Shown one piece after another: positions 25,956-33,428 of a stretch of 64,000 nucleotides of DNA. Every line of letters begins with the position of its first letter. The first letter of the stretch is position 1. Source of the stretch: Candidatus Lachnoclostridium pullistercoris (GTDB lineage Bacteria > Bacillota > Clostridia > Lachnospirales > Lachnospiraceae); assembly GCA_019119775.1 (NCBI GenBank), contig DWWL01000003.1, positions 1-64,000 on the forward strand, written 5' to 3'. The notes under the pieces are model-generated. The model was not told where the DNA came from, made no database searches, and was given only the letters and a program-made list of their open reading frames with translations. The translations under genes and the position numbers were made by a program.

Positions 25956-26870
25956 ATGCGCAGACTGGGAGCAGTCCTGCTTCTCGCCCTGCTGTTTCCC
26001 TATATCGTGACTCTGGCGTGGACAGGCACGGTGGAGGGAAAGGCCGGCAGGGAAAACGCTCTGGAAGGGAAAAAGATCCTGCTTGACAGAGGCGGATCGG
26101 CGGCCTATATGGATATGGAAGAATACCTGGCGGGGGTGCTGGCGGCCCAGATACCGGCCGATTACGGGGAAGAAGCCCTGAAGGCCCAGGCGATTGCCGC
26201 CAGGACATACATCTGCAGCAGAATGGGGGAGGAGGATGAGATCGCTGAGTCGGCCCTGGATCTGGATTATCTGGAGGGAAAACAGCTGGCGGCCCTCTGG
26301 GGAGAATCAGCGGCGGAAGATTACGGCCGTCTGAAAAAGGCGGCGGAGGAGACAAGAGGGCTGGTGATCGCCTGTGACGGAGAACTGATCGAGCCTTTGT
26401 TTCACCGGGTCAGCGCCGGAAAGACGAGAGACGGGGGCGAGGGATATCCCTATTTGGCGTCGGCGGACTGCCCGGAGGATCTGGAGGCGGATGGATTTCT
26501 TCAGGCCCTGACCTTCACAAAAGAAGAATTTGCGGAAAAGATCCGGGAAATTCCGGGAGCCGGGGAGGCGGCAGCGGAAGAACTGCCGGGGACAGTCCAG
26601 ATTCTGGCGGCGGATGAGGCCGGATATGTGGAGGAAATCCAGATCGGCACCGGGACCTACACAGGGGAAGAAGTGCAGTACACTCTGGGGCTTAGGTCTC
26701 CTTGCTTTACGGTGGAGGAGTACGACGGAAAGCTGCGGGTGGTGACGAAAGGCATCGGCCACGGGTACGGGATGAGCCAGTACGGGGCCCACAGACGCAG
26801 CGAGGAGGGATGGACAGCGGAGGAGATCCTGAAATTTTTTTATAAAAATATTGCCCTGATCTCTGTATAA
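25956..26870 (+). CDS. SpoIID/LytB-domain protein with catalytic Glu replaced by Gln
   Basis: The 304-residue protein has an N-terminal membrane segment (residues 4-23) and an SpoIID domain. SpoIID proteins are lytic transglycosylases that cleave peptidoglycan glycan strands during forespore engulfment. The core EYLAGVLAAQIPADYGEEAL (56-75) followed by KAQAIAARTY matches, as does the C-terminal GHGYGMSQYGA. However, the Glu of the usual EMP motif, the catalytic acid, is Gln65 here. It is followed by an SpoIIQ-like gene, together forming an engulfment pair. The ribosome binding site lies within a terminator hairpin. Confidence 0.85.
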   Translation: MRRLGAVLLLALLFPYIVTLAWTGTVEGKAGRENALEGKKILLDRGGSAAYMDMEEYLAGVLAAQIPADYGEEALKAQAIAARTYICSRMGEEDEIAESALDLDYLEGKQLAALWGESAAEDYGRLKKAAEETRGLVIACDGELIEPLFHRVSAGKTRDGGEGYPYLASADCPEDLEADGFLQALTFTKEEFAEKIREIPGAGEAAAEELPGTVQILAADEAGYVEEIQIGTGTYTGEEVQYTLGLRSPCFTVEEYDGKLRVVTKGIGHGYGMSQYGAHRRSEEGWTAEEILKFFYKNIALISV

Positions 26871-26910
26871 CTGCGGCCGCTTTGGTAAGAATAGTACCGA
26901 GGTGATAAAC

Positions 26911-27720
26911 GTGAAAAATAAAGTGAGGCAGATGTTCAGGGATAAGCTGTTCCTTGTCATGCTGGTGTTGGGTCTGCTGACTATTGTGGCCGCAGCAGGC
27001 GTAGTGACAATTCAGAGAGGGGGCGGGACGGAGGAGAATCCATACCTGTCCATGGAAGATCAGGAGAGCCTGATCGCAGAGGAGACGAAGGAGGAGGCCG
27101 GTCAGCTGGCCGGAGCGTCTGAGATGGAGAAAGCCGCCCAGGAGGAAGAAAACGGCTCTGGCGGCAGAGATTTCGGCGGCAGCGGGGAAGATTCTGCCGC
27201 CAGGCAGGCAGACACGGCGGACGGGTCCACCGGGCAGGGAAAAACAGAGACAGAGGCGGCCCCGGCGGGAGCCGGAAATGACGCAGCCGCAGCCAGGATG
27301 CTGAATTTCTCCGATGCGGACAGGCTGGGCTGGCCGGTGAGAGGTTCTGTGCTCATTGACTACAGCATGGACGCCACCACTTATTTTGCTACGCTTGAGC
27401 AGTATAAATGCAGTCCCGGCATTGTGCTCCAGAGTGAGGTGAGCACGCCTGTGTACGCCCCTGCGGCGGCCAGAGTGCTGGAGGTGGGCAGCAACGAGGA
27501 GCTGGGGAATTATGTGACCCTGGACCTGGGAAATGACTACACGGCTATCTGCGGCCAGCTCAAGGAGATTCCAGTGGCGGTAAACGACTATGTGGACGAG
27601 GGAAGTCTGCTGGGCTATGTGGCAGAGCCCACAAAATATTATTCCGTGGAAGGTCCCAACGTATATTTTGAGCTGACATGCGGGGGCAGTCCTGTAGATC
27701 CTCTGGATTACATGGAGTGA
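26911..27720 (+). CDS. SpoIIQ-like protein with degenerate M23 (LytM) domain
   Basis: The 269-residue bitopic protein has an N-terminal membrane helix (about residues 10-30), an acidic low-complexity linker (about 40-125) and a C-terminal LytM/M23 fold (about 130-268; GWPVRGSVLIDYS, SEVSTPVYAPAAARVLEVGS, GNYVTLDLG). The zinc ligands expected in HxxxD and HxH are absent (CSPGIVLQ and VYFELTCG), so it is probably structural, as proposed for SpoIIQ, which engages SpoIIIAH across the forespore membranes. I chose GTG at 26911, 6 bp after GAGGTG, over the in-frame GTG at 26902, which lies within that site. Confidence 0.78.
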   Translation: MKNKVRQMFRDKLFLVMLVLGLLTIVAAAGVVTIQRGGGTEENPYLSMEDQESLIAEETKEEAGQLAGASEMEKAAQEEENGSGGRDFGGSGEDSAARQADTADGSTGQGKTETEAAPAGAGNDAAAARMLNFSDADRLGWPVRGSVLIDYSMDATTYFATLEQYKCSPGIVLQSEVSTPVYAPAAARVLEVGSNEELGNYVTLDLGNDYTAICGQLKEIPVAVNDYVDEGSLLGYVAEPTKYYSVEGPNVYFELTCGGSPVDPLDYME

Positions 27721-27777
27721 CGGCAGCGGGGAAAATTACGGCAGCGGAGAAAATTCTGCCTGGAAAACAACTGAGTG

Positions 27778-27832
27778 CAGCCGTCAGGGCGGCGGACCGG
27801 TAAGGTCCGCACGCCCTGGCGGCTGTTTTTGC
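27778..27832 (+). terminator. Terminator of the spoIID/spoIIQ-like pair
   Basis: CAGCCGTCAGGGCG plus GCGGACC pair with GGTCCGC plus CGCCCTGGCGGCTG, followed by T5. A short direct repeat (CGGCAGCGGGGAAAATT / CGGCAGCGGAGAAAATT) lies at 27721-27756. Confidence 0.88.
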
Positions 27833-27895
27833 GGGGGTGGGGCCTATCCGGACGGGCACGGGAGCGCAGTTTTGGCATAAAATGGGGAAAGGCCG

Positions 27896-27924
27896 TTGAA
27901 AGAGAATAAGAAATCCGGCATAAT
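27896..27924 (+). promoter_or_regulatory. Promoter of the sugar acetyltransferase
   Basis: TTGAAA (27896-27901), 17 bp, CATAAT (27919-27924). Confidence 0.75.
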
Positions 27925-27968
27925 GAAAGGAGAGCGGTGCAGAACGGCTCAGACAGGAGGAAGATCAT

Positions 27969-28523
27969 ATGGGAATACTGGAAAAGGTACATACAGGGGA
28001 ACTGTACGACCCTATGGATGAGGCGTTTGCCGAAGATCATGACCGCTGGATGGAGCTTCTCTGGCAGTACAACAGCACCAAACCGACACAGCAGAGAGAG
28101 CGGGATGAGCTGCTGCGCCGGATGTGCGCCCAGGTGGGAGAAGGCTGCTTTATTGAGGCGCCGTTCCGTGCAAACTGGGGCGGCCGCTACCTCCGCCTGG
28201 GGGACCGGGTCTACGCCAACTATAATCTGACTCTGGTGGATGATACCTGGATCACCATCGGCAGCTTTACCATGATCGGGCCCAATGTGACCATCGCCAC
28301 AGCCTGCCATCCGGCGGAGCCGGAGCTGCGCCGCCGCGGCCTGCAGTACAACCGGCCGGTGACGATCGGGGAAAATGTGTGGATCGGTTCCGGCGCCATC
28401 ATTCTGCCGGGAGTGACGATCGGTGACGATTCCATCATCGGCGCGGGCAGCGTGGTCACGAAGGACATTCCGGCGGGAGTGACGGCAGTTGGAAATCCCT
28501 GTAAAGTTTTAAGAAATTTATAG
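27969..28523 (+). CDS. Maltose/galactoside O-acetyltransferase-like enzyme
   Basis: This 184-residue left-handed beta-helix acetyltransferase moves acetyl from acetyl-CoA to a sugar hydroxyl. The N-terminal helical Mac domain is followed by hexapeptide repeats (FTMIGPNVTIATACHP, PVTIGENVWIGSGAIILPGV, TIGDDSIIGAGSVVTKDIPA). The catalytic His is in ATACHPAEPE and the C-terminus GNPCKVLR is typical. Gene symbols maa or lacA would be guesses since the substrate is not evident. AGGAGGAAGATCAT precedes the ATG. It is monocistronic. Confidence 0.85.
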   Translation: MGILEKVHTGELYDPMDEAFAEDHDRWMELLWQYNSTKPTQQRERDELLRRMCAQVGEGCFIEAPFRANWGGRYLRLGDRVYANYNLTLVDDTWITIGSFTMIGPNVTIATACHPAEPELRRRGLQYNRPVTIGENVWIGSGAIILPGVTIGDDSIIGAGSVVTKDIPAGVTAVGNPCKVLRNL

Positions 28524-28631
28524 GGCGAAACGAAAGAAAGTTATAAAAATATAATAAATTCTTCACAGCAGATTCATAGAAAGGTGTTATACTGTTTTCA
28601 GCGATGAAATAATGAAACAGGAGGGTTTCTG

Positions 28632-29078
28632 ATGAATATATTATTTTTTCTCACACCAAAGAGCGATGTGGCATTTATCTATGAGGACGAGAGTCTGAGA
28701 CAGGCGCTGGAAAAGATGGAGTATCACAAATATTCTTCCGTGCCCATGATCAGCCGCACGGGAAGATACATAGGGACGATCACCGAGGGAGATATGCTCT
28801 GGGGGATCAAGAACAAATTCAACCTGAATCTGAAAGAGGCAGAGCATGTGCCGGTGACGGCCATTCCCAGGCGGTCCGACTATCTGCCGGTGAAGGTTGA
28901 TTCCCGGATGGAGGATATGCTGGACCGGGCCCTGAACCAGAATTTTATCCCCGTGGTAGACGATCAGAAGAATTTTATCGGGATCATCACCAGAAAAGAG
29001 ATCATCAAATATTTCTACGACCGGATGTGCAGAGAAGGGGACAAAGAGCAGGCGGTTTCTAGATATGTGATGATGTAA
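28632..29078 (+). CDS. Tandem CBS-domain protein
   Basis: The 148-residue cytosolic protein consists almost entirely of two CBS motifs: SLRQALEKMEYHKYSSVPMI with YIGTITEGDML (about 20-60), and the second with ALNQNFIPVVDDQKNFIGII and TRKEIIKYF (about 95-130). CBS pairs bind adenosine nucleotides. Stand-alone proteins of this size (YkuL-like) act as sensors with unidentified partners. AGGAGG lies 9 bp before the ATG. Upstream, TGTTATACT near 28591 is a likely extended -10. Confidence 0.85.
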   Translation: MNILFFLTPKSDVAFIYEDESLRQALEKMEYHKYSSVPMISRTGRYIGTITEGDMLWGIKNKFNLNLKEAEHVPVTAIPRRSDYLPVKVDSRMEDMLDRALNQNFIPVVDDQKNFIGIITRKEIIKYFYDRMCREGDKEQAVSRYVMM

Positions 29079-29098
29079 GGGAATTTAATAAAGAGAAT

Positions 29099-29146
29099 TT
29101 GATGCCTGTATCGGCGGGGATTCCCGGGATACAGGCATCATTTTGC
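29099..29146. terminator. Terminator between CBS gene and LysR gene
   Basis: GATGCCTGTATC pairs with GATACAGGCATC, followed by ATTTTGC. Convergent genes lie on both sides. Confidence 0.85.
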
Positions 29147-29156
29147 TTGTAAATGA

Positions 29157-30098
29157 TCATTCCGTCAAATTTGGCGGCGTGCGGTCAGTTTTCCCGTTTT
29201 GCCAGTAATCGGAAGCCAGCTGGATGAAGCGGCGGGACGCCTTTGAGAGGTAGGAGCCGCGGCGGCAGCAGGCAAAAAGCGTCCAGGCGGGACGGCCGGG
29301 AAGGCAGAAAAAGGCCACGGAAGGCGGGCGGCGGGTGGAAAGAGAGTCCGGAATGATCCCGCAGCACATATTGGATTCTACCATGTCTATGATGGTGGCC
29401 GCCCGGGGACTCTCAAACAGAACGTTGGGAACGACCCCGGCAGAGTGGAGAATCTCTTCCACGTATTCATAGATTGTGGAAAGGCGGTATATCATGGCGA
29501 AGGACTCATTTTTCAGCAGAGACGGGTCGAGAACCGGATAGGGCCCGTCAGAGGGCCGGGACTGCAGGCAGAGAGGGCTGGAGGCCGGAAGGATCAGCAC
29601 CAGTTCTTCCTGACAGATGGGAATATACTCCAGATCGGCTTTCTGGTTTTCCCGCAGAGTGACAAAACCAAAGTCCAGCTCCCCGGAAGCGATCAGCCTG
29701 TGCTGCCTGCGCACGCTGGTTTCCGTGATATTGATGGAAATATCGGGAAATTCCCGGTGAAACTGGGGATAGATGCTAGTGAACGCAGCGGCGCCCCGGT
29801 CCGGCGGAAAGCCGATTGTCAGTTTTCCCTTTCTGCGGACGGCGAGATCCTGAAGTTTGTGATAGGTTTCTTTTTTCAGCTTCACCATCTCCCTGGCTGC
29901 CTGGAGATAGATCTCACCGGCCTCGGTGGGGGTGCAGCCGCTCCTGCCCCGGTGGAAAAGAGTTATGCCGAGATCATTTTCCAGGTGGTTCAGCTGCTGG
30001 GTAAGGGCGGAAGGGGTGATGAACAGCTTTTCTGCCGCCCTGGTAATATTCTGTTCCTCCGCGATCTGCAGCATATACTCCACTTCTTTTAAATACAT
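29157..30098 (-). CDS. LysR-family transcriptional regulator
   Basis: The 313-residue protein has a winged HTH at residues 1-60 (MYLKEVEYMLQIAEEQNITR, LFITPSALTQQLNHLENDLG) and a LysR substrate-binding domain from about residue 90. I chose the ATG at 30098 because AGGAGG precedes it and the HTH begins right there; the frame extends far upstream as antisense of the next gene. It is divergent from the LarA-like gene with a perfect palindrome between them, so it probably regulates that gene in response to its substrate. Confidence 0.9.
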   Translation of the reverse strand: MYLKEVEYMLQIAEEQNITRAAEKLFITPSALTQQLNHLENDLGITLFHRGRSGCTPTEAGEIYLQAAREMVKLKKETYHKLQDLAVRRKGKLTIGFPPDRGAAAFTSIYPQFHREFPDISINITETSVRRQHRLIASGELDFGFVTLRENQKADLEYIPICQEELVLILPASSPLCLQSRPSDGPYPVLDPSLLKNESFAMIYRLSTIYEYVEEILHSAGVVPNVLFESPRAATIIDMVESNMCCGIIPDSLSTRRPPSVAFFCLPGRPAWTLFACCRRGSYLSKASRRFIQLASDYWQNGKTDRTPPNLTE

Positions 30099-30173
30099 GA
30101 GCCGCCTCCTTTTGTCTTTTTTATTATTGTACCATAAGGAGAGAAAGCCGGCATGAAGTAAAATGAAGAGCAG

Positions 30174-30190
30174 TGTTAGAAAAACTAACA
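30174..30190. promoter_or_regulatory. Candidate LysR operator palindrome
   Basis: TGTTAGAAAAACTAACA is a perfect 6-5-6 palindrome containing the T-N11-A pattern of LysR boxes. It is centred 42 bp upstream of the -10 element of the larA-like promoter and also upstream of the lysR -10 (TGGTACAAT, minus strand, ending 30126). Confidence 0.7.
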
Positions 30191-30200
30191 GTCCCTCCGC

Positions 30201-30229
30201 TTTATCAGCAGAGAAGAAAATGGTATAAT
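30201..30229 (+). promoter_or_regulatory. Promoter of the LarA-like gene
   Basis: Extended -10 TGGTATAAT (TATAAT at 30224-30229) with a weak -35 TTTATC at 17-bp spacing. A weak -35 fits an activator-dependent promoter. The hairpin TCCATGCCTGCATGGA (about 30247-30262) lies in the leader. Confidence 0.68.
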
Positions 30230-30321
30230 GAACATTGCAGAGTTCCATGCCTGCATGGAGAGCTCTATAAGGCGAATGCTGAACTGCAAATACAGAAACG
30301 AGTAAAGTGAGGAAGGCAAAT

Positions 30322-31635
30322 ATGAAGGTGGTAAAGGGAGGAAAGGTTTCCGAGCTTCTGCGGGATACGAAGATCCCGAAAATGTTCCGGGCCAGACAGA
30401 TATTTTCCAGAGAAATGATCCGGCCGGAGGAGATTCCGGCTGCAGTCCATCGGGAGATGGAAAAAGAAAACATCGGATCGCGCATCCGCCCGGGCATGTC
30501 TGTGGCGGTCACAGCTGGAAGCCGGGGAATCCGCAATGTGGATATTATCACAAAGGCTGTTGTGGACGAGGTGAAGGCGAGAGGGGCCAGCCCCTTTATC
30601 GTGCCGGCCATGGGGAGCCACGGCGGGGCTACGGAGGAAGGACAGCTGGCCATGCTGGCGGGCTACGGCATCACGCCCGAGTCCATGGGCTGCCCCATCC
30701 GCTCATCCATGGAAGTGGTGGAGCTGGGATATTCTGAGCGGGGAAGGAGAGTGGTTCTGGATAAGAACGCATATGAGGCGGACGGAATCATTATTTCCTG
30801 CCGGTTAAAGCCCCACAACGCCTTCCGCGGGCCGTACGAGAGCGGTCCCTGCAAAATGATGACGGTGGGGCTGGGAAAACAGGTGGGGGCGTCCATCGTC
30901 CACGGAGACGGCATGGACGTGATCGCTCAGAACATTCCCACCATGGCGAAGGTGGTGCTGGAGAAGGCCAATATCCTGTTTGCCATTCCCTGCATAGAAA
31001 ATGCCTACGATGAGACGTGCAGGATCGAGGCGATCCCGGCGGAGAATATTCTGGAGCGGGAGCCGGAGCTGTTAAAATACGCGTTTTCCAACATGCCTCG
31101 GCTGATCGTGGGAGAGGCGGACGTGCTGGTGGTGGACGAGGTTGGGAAAAACTACAGCGGCACCGGCGTGGACCCCAACATCACGGGGACATTTTCCACC
31201 CCCTACGCCTCCGGGGGACTGAAAGTGCAGCGGACCTGCTTTTTAAATCTGTCGAAGGAGTCCCACGGAAACGCGCTGGGCTGCGGCCTGGCGTCCGCCA
31301 TCACCCGGAAGATCTTTGACGACATGGATATTGAGCAGATGTATCCCAACTGCATCACCAGCACAGTGCTGGCGTCCGCGCGCATTCCCTGCGTGGTCAG
31401 CACAGACAAAGAGGCTGTCCAGATCTGCATTAAGACCTGCAACAAGATCGATCAGGACCATGTGCGGGTGGTGCGGATCCCCAACAGCCTGCACATCGGC
31501 TCCATCATGCTGTCGGAAGCCTATTACGAGGACGTGAAGGCCGGAAAATATCCGGGGCTGGAGGCGGTGGATGAGCCGAAAGAGCTGGAATTTGACGGGG
31601 ACGGAAATGTGATCACGAAAATTGAACAGGGGTAA
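30322..31635 (+). CDS. LarA-like (DUF2088) nickel-pincer racemase/epimerase family protein
   Basis: The 437-residue protein belongs to the lactate racemase LarA superfamily, whose members isomerise 2-hydroxyacids using a nickel pincer cofactor. Visible are the N-terminal DUF2088 region with VAVTAGSRGIRNVD, PFIVPAMGSHGGATEEGQ (the conserved HGG turn) and CRLKPHNAFRGPYESG. Substrate is unknown; several LarA homologues are not lactate racemases, and larBCE maturation genes are not in the window. The ATG at 30322 follows GAGGAAG by 7 bp. A LysR regulator is divergent. Confidence 0.8.
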   Translation: MKVVKGGKVSELLRDTKIPKMFRARQIFSREMIRPEEIPAAVHREMEKENIGSRIRPGMSVAVTAGSRGIRNVDIITKAVVDEVKARGASPFIVPAMGSHGGATEEGQLAMLAGYGITPESMGCPIRSSMEVVELGYSERGRRVVLDKNAYEADGIIISCRLKPHNAFRGPYESGPCKMMTVGLGKQVGASIVHGDGMDVIAQNIPTMAKVVLEKANILFAIPCIENAYDETCRIEAIPAENILEREPELLKYAFSNMPRLIVGEADVLVVDEVGKNYSGTGVDPNITGTFSTPYASGGLKVQRTCFLNLSKESHGNALGCGLASAITRKIFDDMDIEQMYPNCITSTVLASARIPCVVSTDKEAVQICIKTCNKIDQDHVRVVRIPNSLHIGSIMLSEAYYEDVKAGKYPGLEAVDEPKELEFDGDGNVITKIEQG

Positions 31636-31649
31636 AGAAGGAGATGAGC

Positions 31650-31708
31650 CTGCAGCGGATTTTGGATTTTATCAGATTCAGAATCCGCTGCGGATTTGTC
31701 TTCTTTTT
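31650..31708 (+). terminator. Terminator of the LarA-like gene
   Basis: GCAGCGGATTTTGGA pairs imperfectly with CAGAATCCGCTGC, followed by a T-rich tract to about 31708. Confidence 0.8.
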
Positions 31709-31813
31709 TTCTTCATAATCTTAAAATGGATGTTCGATATTTGTTTCTTTCTATGATATACTGGGAATGAAATTAAGATTGTCGGTTTGAAGAAAATTAG
31801 AACAGGAGGATAA

Positions 31814-32056
31814 ATGAGATAGCTGAAGCAGAAAACAGCAAAGATCCGAGTAGTGTTTTATGGAGAGGAGCAGCTTACAGAGGAATGTCATTATGTAATG
31901 GAACCAGAATTGACCTGTATTCCAACCGCCAGGGAACAGCGTAAGCTTGGGAATATCTTTCAAGAGTATACAGAAAAGAACCATCTGGAACTTCCAGCGC
32001 TTACAATAGTTCAAGGCGGTGGAACTGTTAGAAGAGAAGAAATCTATTGGCTATAG
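31814..32056 (+). pseudogene. Unknown gene with an in-frame stop at codon 3
   Basis: AGGAGGATAA is followed by ATG AGA TAG CTG AAG CAG. The same frame then continues for 77 sense codons to 32056 (KTAKIRVVFYGEEQLTEE, later VVQGGG-like TIVQGGGTVRREEIYWL). A single CAG-to-TAG change would explain it. A GTG at 31853 could restart translation without a clear ribosome binding site. I do not recognise the product. The region is AT-richer than its surroundings. Confidence 0.5.
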
Positions 32057-32076
32057 AACGGACAGAGAGGTTTTAT

Positions 32077-32295
32077 ATGAGTGAACAGAAAAGAAAGATC
32101 GGTTTTACAGTAGCATGTATAAATGAATTTGCTCAGCAATATAATCTCACAGCTCAAGAGGCGTTTCGGTATCTCTTTAAATTTAAAGGCATTGCATTTA
32201 TTAAAGAAAACTATGAAGCTGAACATACTCTTGATTTTGGTACAATCATAGAAGATTTGGGAATACTATGCCGGAGAAATGGAGGCACGCTATGA
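32077..32295 (+). CDS. DUF3791-family small protein
   Basis: The 72-residue protein resembles DUF3791: KIGFTVACINEFAQQYNLTA, then EAFRYLFKFKGIAFIKENYE and an acidic tail ending EDLGILCRRNGGTL. It is probably all-helical. AGAGAGG precedes the ATG at 32077. Its stop overlaps the DUF3990 start (ATGA), so the two are translationally coupled, and DUF3791 genes commonly sit beside DUF3990 genes. An antitoxin or immunity-like role is inference only. Confidence 0.75.
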   Translation: MSEQKRKIGFTVACINEFAQQYNLTAQEAFRYLFKFKGIAFIKENYEAEHTLDFGTIIEDLGILCRRNGGTL

Positions 32296-32795
32296 GATTA
32301 TTTCATGGAAGCAATGTAAACATAGACAGTATTAGTTTAGCAATGTGCAGACCATATAAAGACTTTGGGAGAGGATTCTATTTAACGGATATCGAGGATC
32401 AGGCGGAGAGGATGGCTGTAAGAGTATCCAGAATCTATGGTGGAACACCTGTGGTGAATTCTTACGAAATCGAGGATGATTTTAGAAATATGCCAGATTT
32501 ACGGATTAAAGATTTTGGGGTGCAGACAACGGAAGAATGGGCGAGATTCGTAATGAATAATCGAAGCAGAGCGTTTACAGATGAAAAAAGTGAGCTGTGT
32601 AATAAAGATAACAAATATGATATTGTGATCGGCCCGGTCGCGGACGATAATATGGCATTATTATTCCGGCAATATGAAAATGAGATCATTGATTTTGATA
32701 CATTGCTGAAAGGGATGATATATAAGAAAACATCTTCCCAATATTCATTCCATACTTTGAAAAGTATTAGACTTTTGAGAAAGGTGGCTGACTAA
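32292..32795 (+). CDS. DUF3990 protein, ADP-ribosyltransferase-like fold
   Basis: The 167-residue protein opens MRLFHGSNVNIDSIS and contains DFGRGFYLTDIEDQAERMA, the hallmark of DUF3990, which is grouped with the ADP-ribosyltransferase superfamily. The FHGS His and GFYLT Tyr correspond to the first two positions of the H-Y-E type NAD pocket. IVIGPVADDNMALLFRQYEN may supply the acidic third. It is coupled to DUF3791 upstream and an unknown 76-residue gene 1 bp downstream. A toxin-like or signalling enzyme is plausible; the target is unknown. Confidence 0.75.
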   Translation: MRLFHGSNVNIDSISLAMCRPYKDFGRGFYLTDIEDQAERMAVRVSRIYGGTPVVNSYEIEDDFRNMPDLRIKDFGVQTTEEWARFVMNNRSRAFTDEKSELCNKDNKYDIVIGPVADDNMALLFRQYENEIIDFDTLLKGMIYKKTSSQYSFHTLKSIRLLRKVAD

Positions 32796-32796
32796 A

Positions 32797-33027
32797 ATGT
32801 GTAAAAAGACCCAACTAATTGAGTATATAATACAAGATATAGTTGATATGTTTGCAACGGATCAAAATATAGAATACGATGAAGCTATGAATAAGTTTTA
32901 TAATTCGGAGGTTTTTGAAAAACTTCAGGACAAAGAAACAGGACTATATTTGGAAAGTTCAGAATATGTATATGACCTTTTTAAGGATGAATTGAACTTT
33001 GGACATATTGTTCAGGCTGAGATATAA
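32797..33027 (+). CDS. Small acidic protein of unknown function, partner of the DUF3990 gene
   Basis: The 76-residue acidic, probably helical protein reads MCKKTQLIEYIIQDIVDMFA at its start, with NKFYNSEVFEKLQDKETGLY and SSEYVYDLFKDEL. It starts one base after the DUF3990 stop, with AAAGGTGG inside that gene as the ribosome binding site, so it is co-translated. I do not recognise a function; small acidic partners of enzymes in such modules are often neutralising proteins. Confidence 0.6.
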   Translation: MCKKTQLIEYIIQDIVDMFATDQNIEYDEAMNKFYNSEVFEKLQDKETGLYLESSEYVYDLFKDELNFGHIVQAEI

Positions 33028-33045
33028 AAGGAATGATAAATGTGA

Positions 33046-33339
33046 AAATGGAAGCACTTCCTATGGATTAGAGATGAAGCGATTGTAGTTAAATACAAGT
33101 CATCATTTTTGCAAAACGGTGATGTTATTGTGGTAGATACTACAGAGGACAAAACTGTAGGAAAATGTACGGAAATAGCGGGGGTAAGTGATGAAATTGT
33201 AATTTCAGGACTACATACAATACCTTACAGACCATTACAGAAATTTGAGTCTATTCGGGAAGCTTCTAGGATAGGGAAATTCGGTTATATCCATTCACGG
33301 ATTGAGGCATCCATTATCTGGATTATAAGCATTAATTGA
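33046..33339 (+). pseudogene. Fragment of a type I restriction specificity subunit (HsdS)
   Basis: The frame is open from 33046 with no plausible start. FLQNGDVIVVDTTEDKTVGK followed by CTEIAGVSDEIVISGLHTIP and YRPLQKF is the target-recognition-domain signature of HsdS proteins (typically NGDVIIADTAEDxTVGK...SGLHTIPxRP). Both flanks are missing and the tail loses similarity after about residue 75. No hsdR or hsdM is nearby. It is a relic marking a former restriction-modification locus. Confidence 0.7.
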
Positions 33340-33377
33340 AAAGCAGGATCACTTACGCTATACCCATTTTTAACATG

Positions 33378-33419
33378 CAGCGGGAAGGAGTAATTCAAGC
33401 GAATGACTCCTTCCCGCTG
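33378..33419 (-). terminator. Hairpin downstream of the NRPS-like gene
   Basis: CAGCGGGAAGGAGT (33378-33391) pairs perfectly with ACTCCTTCCCGCTG (33406-33419). It lies 10 bp beyond the NRPS-like stop and is followed on the minus strand by CATGTTAAAAATG. Confidence 0.75.
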
Positions 33420-33428
33420 TGTGCTTAT

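Noticed and set aside
30099-30653. N-terminal extension of the LysR frame (185 codons)
   Set aside because: It is antisense to the LarA-like gene and crosses the promoter region; AGGAGG and the HTH place the start at 30098.
31740-33345. Intact mobile element or prophage
   Set aside because: No integrase, transposase, terminal repeats or attachment-site duplication could be seen around the AT-rich islet.
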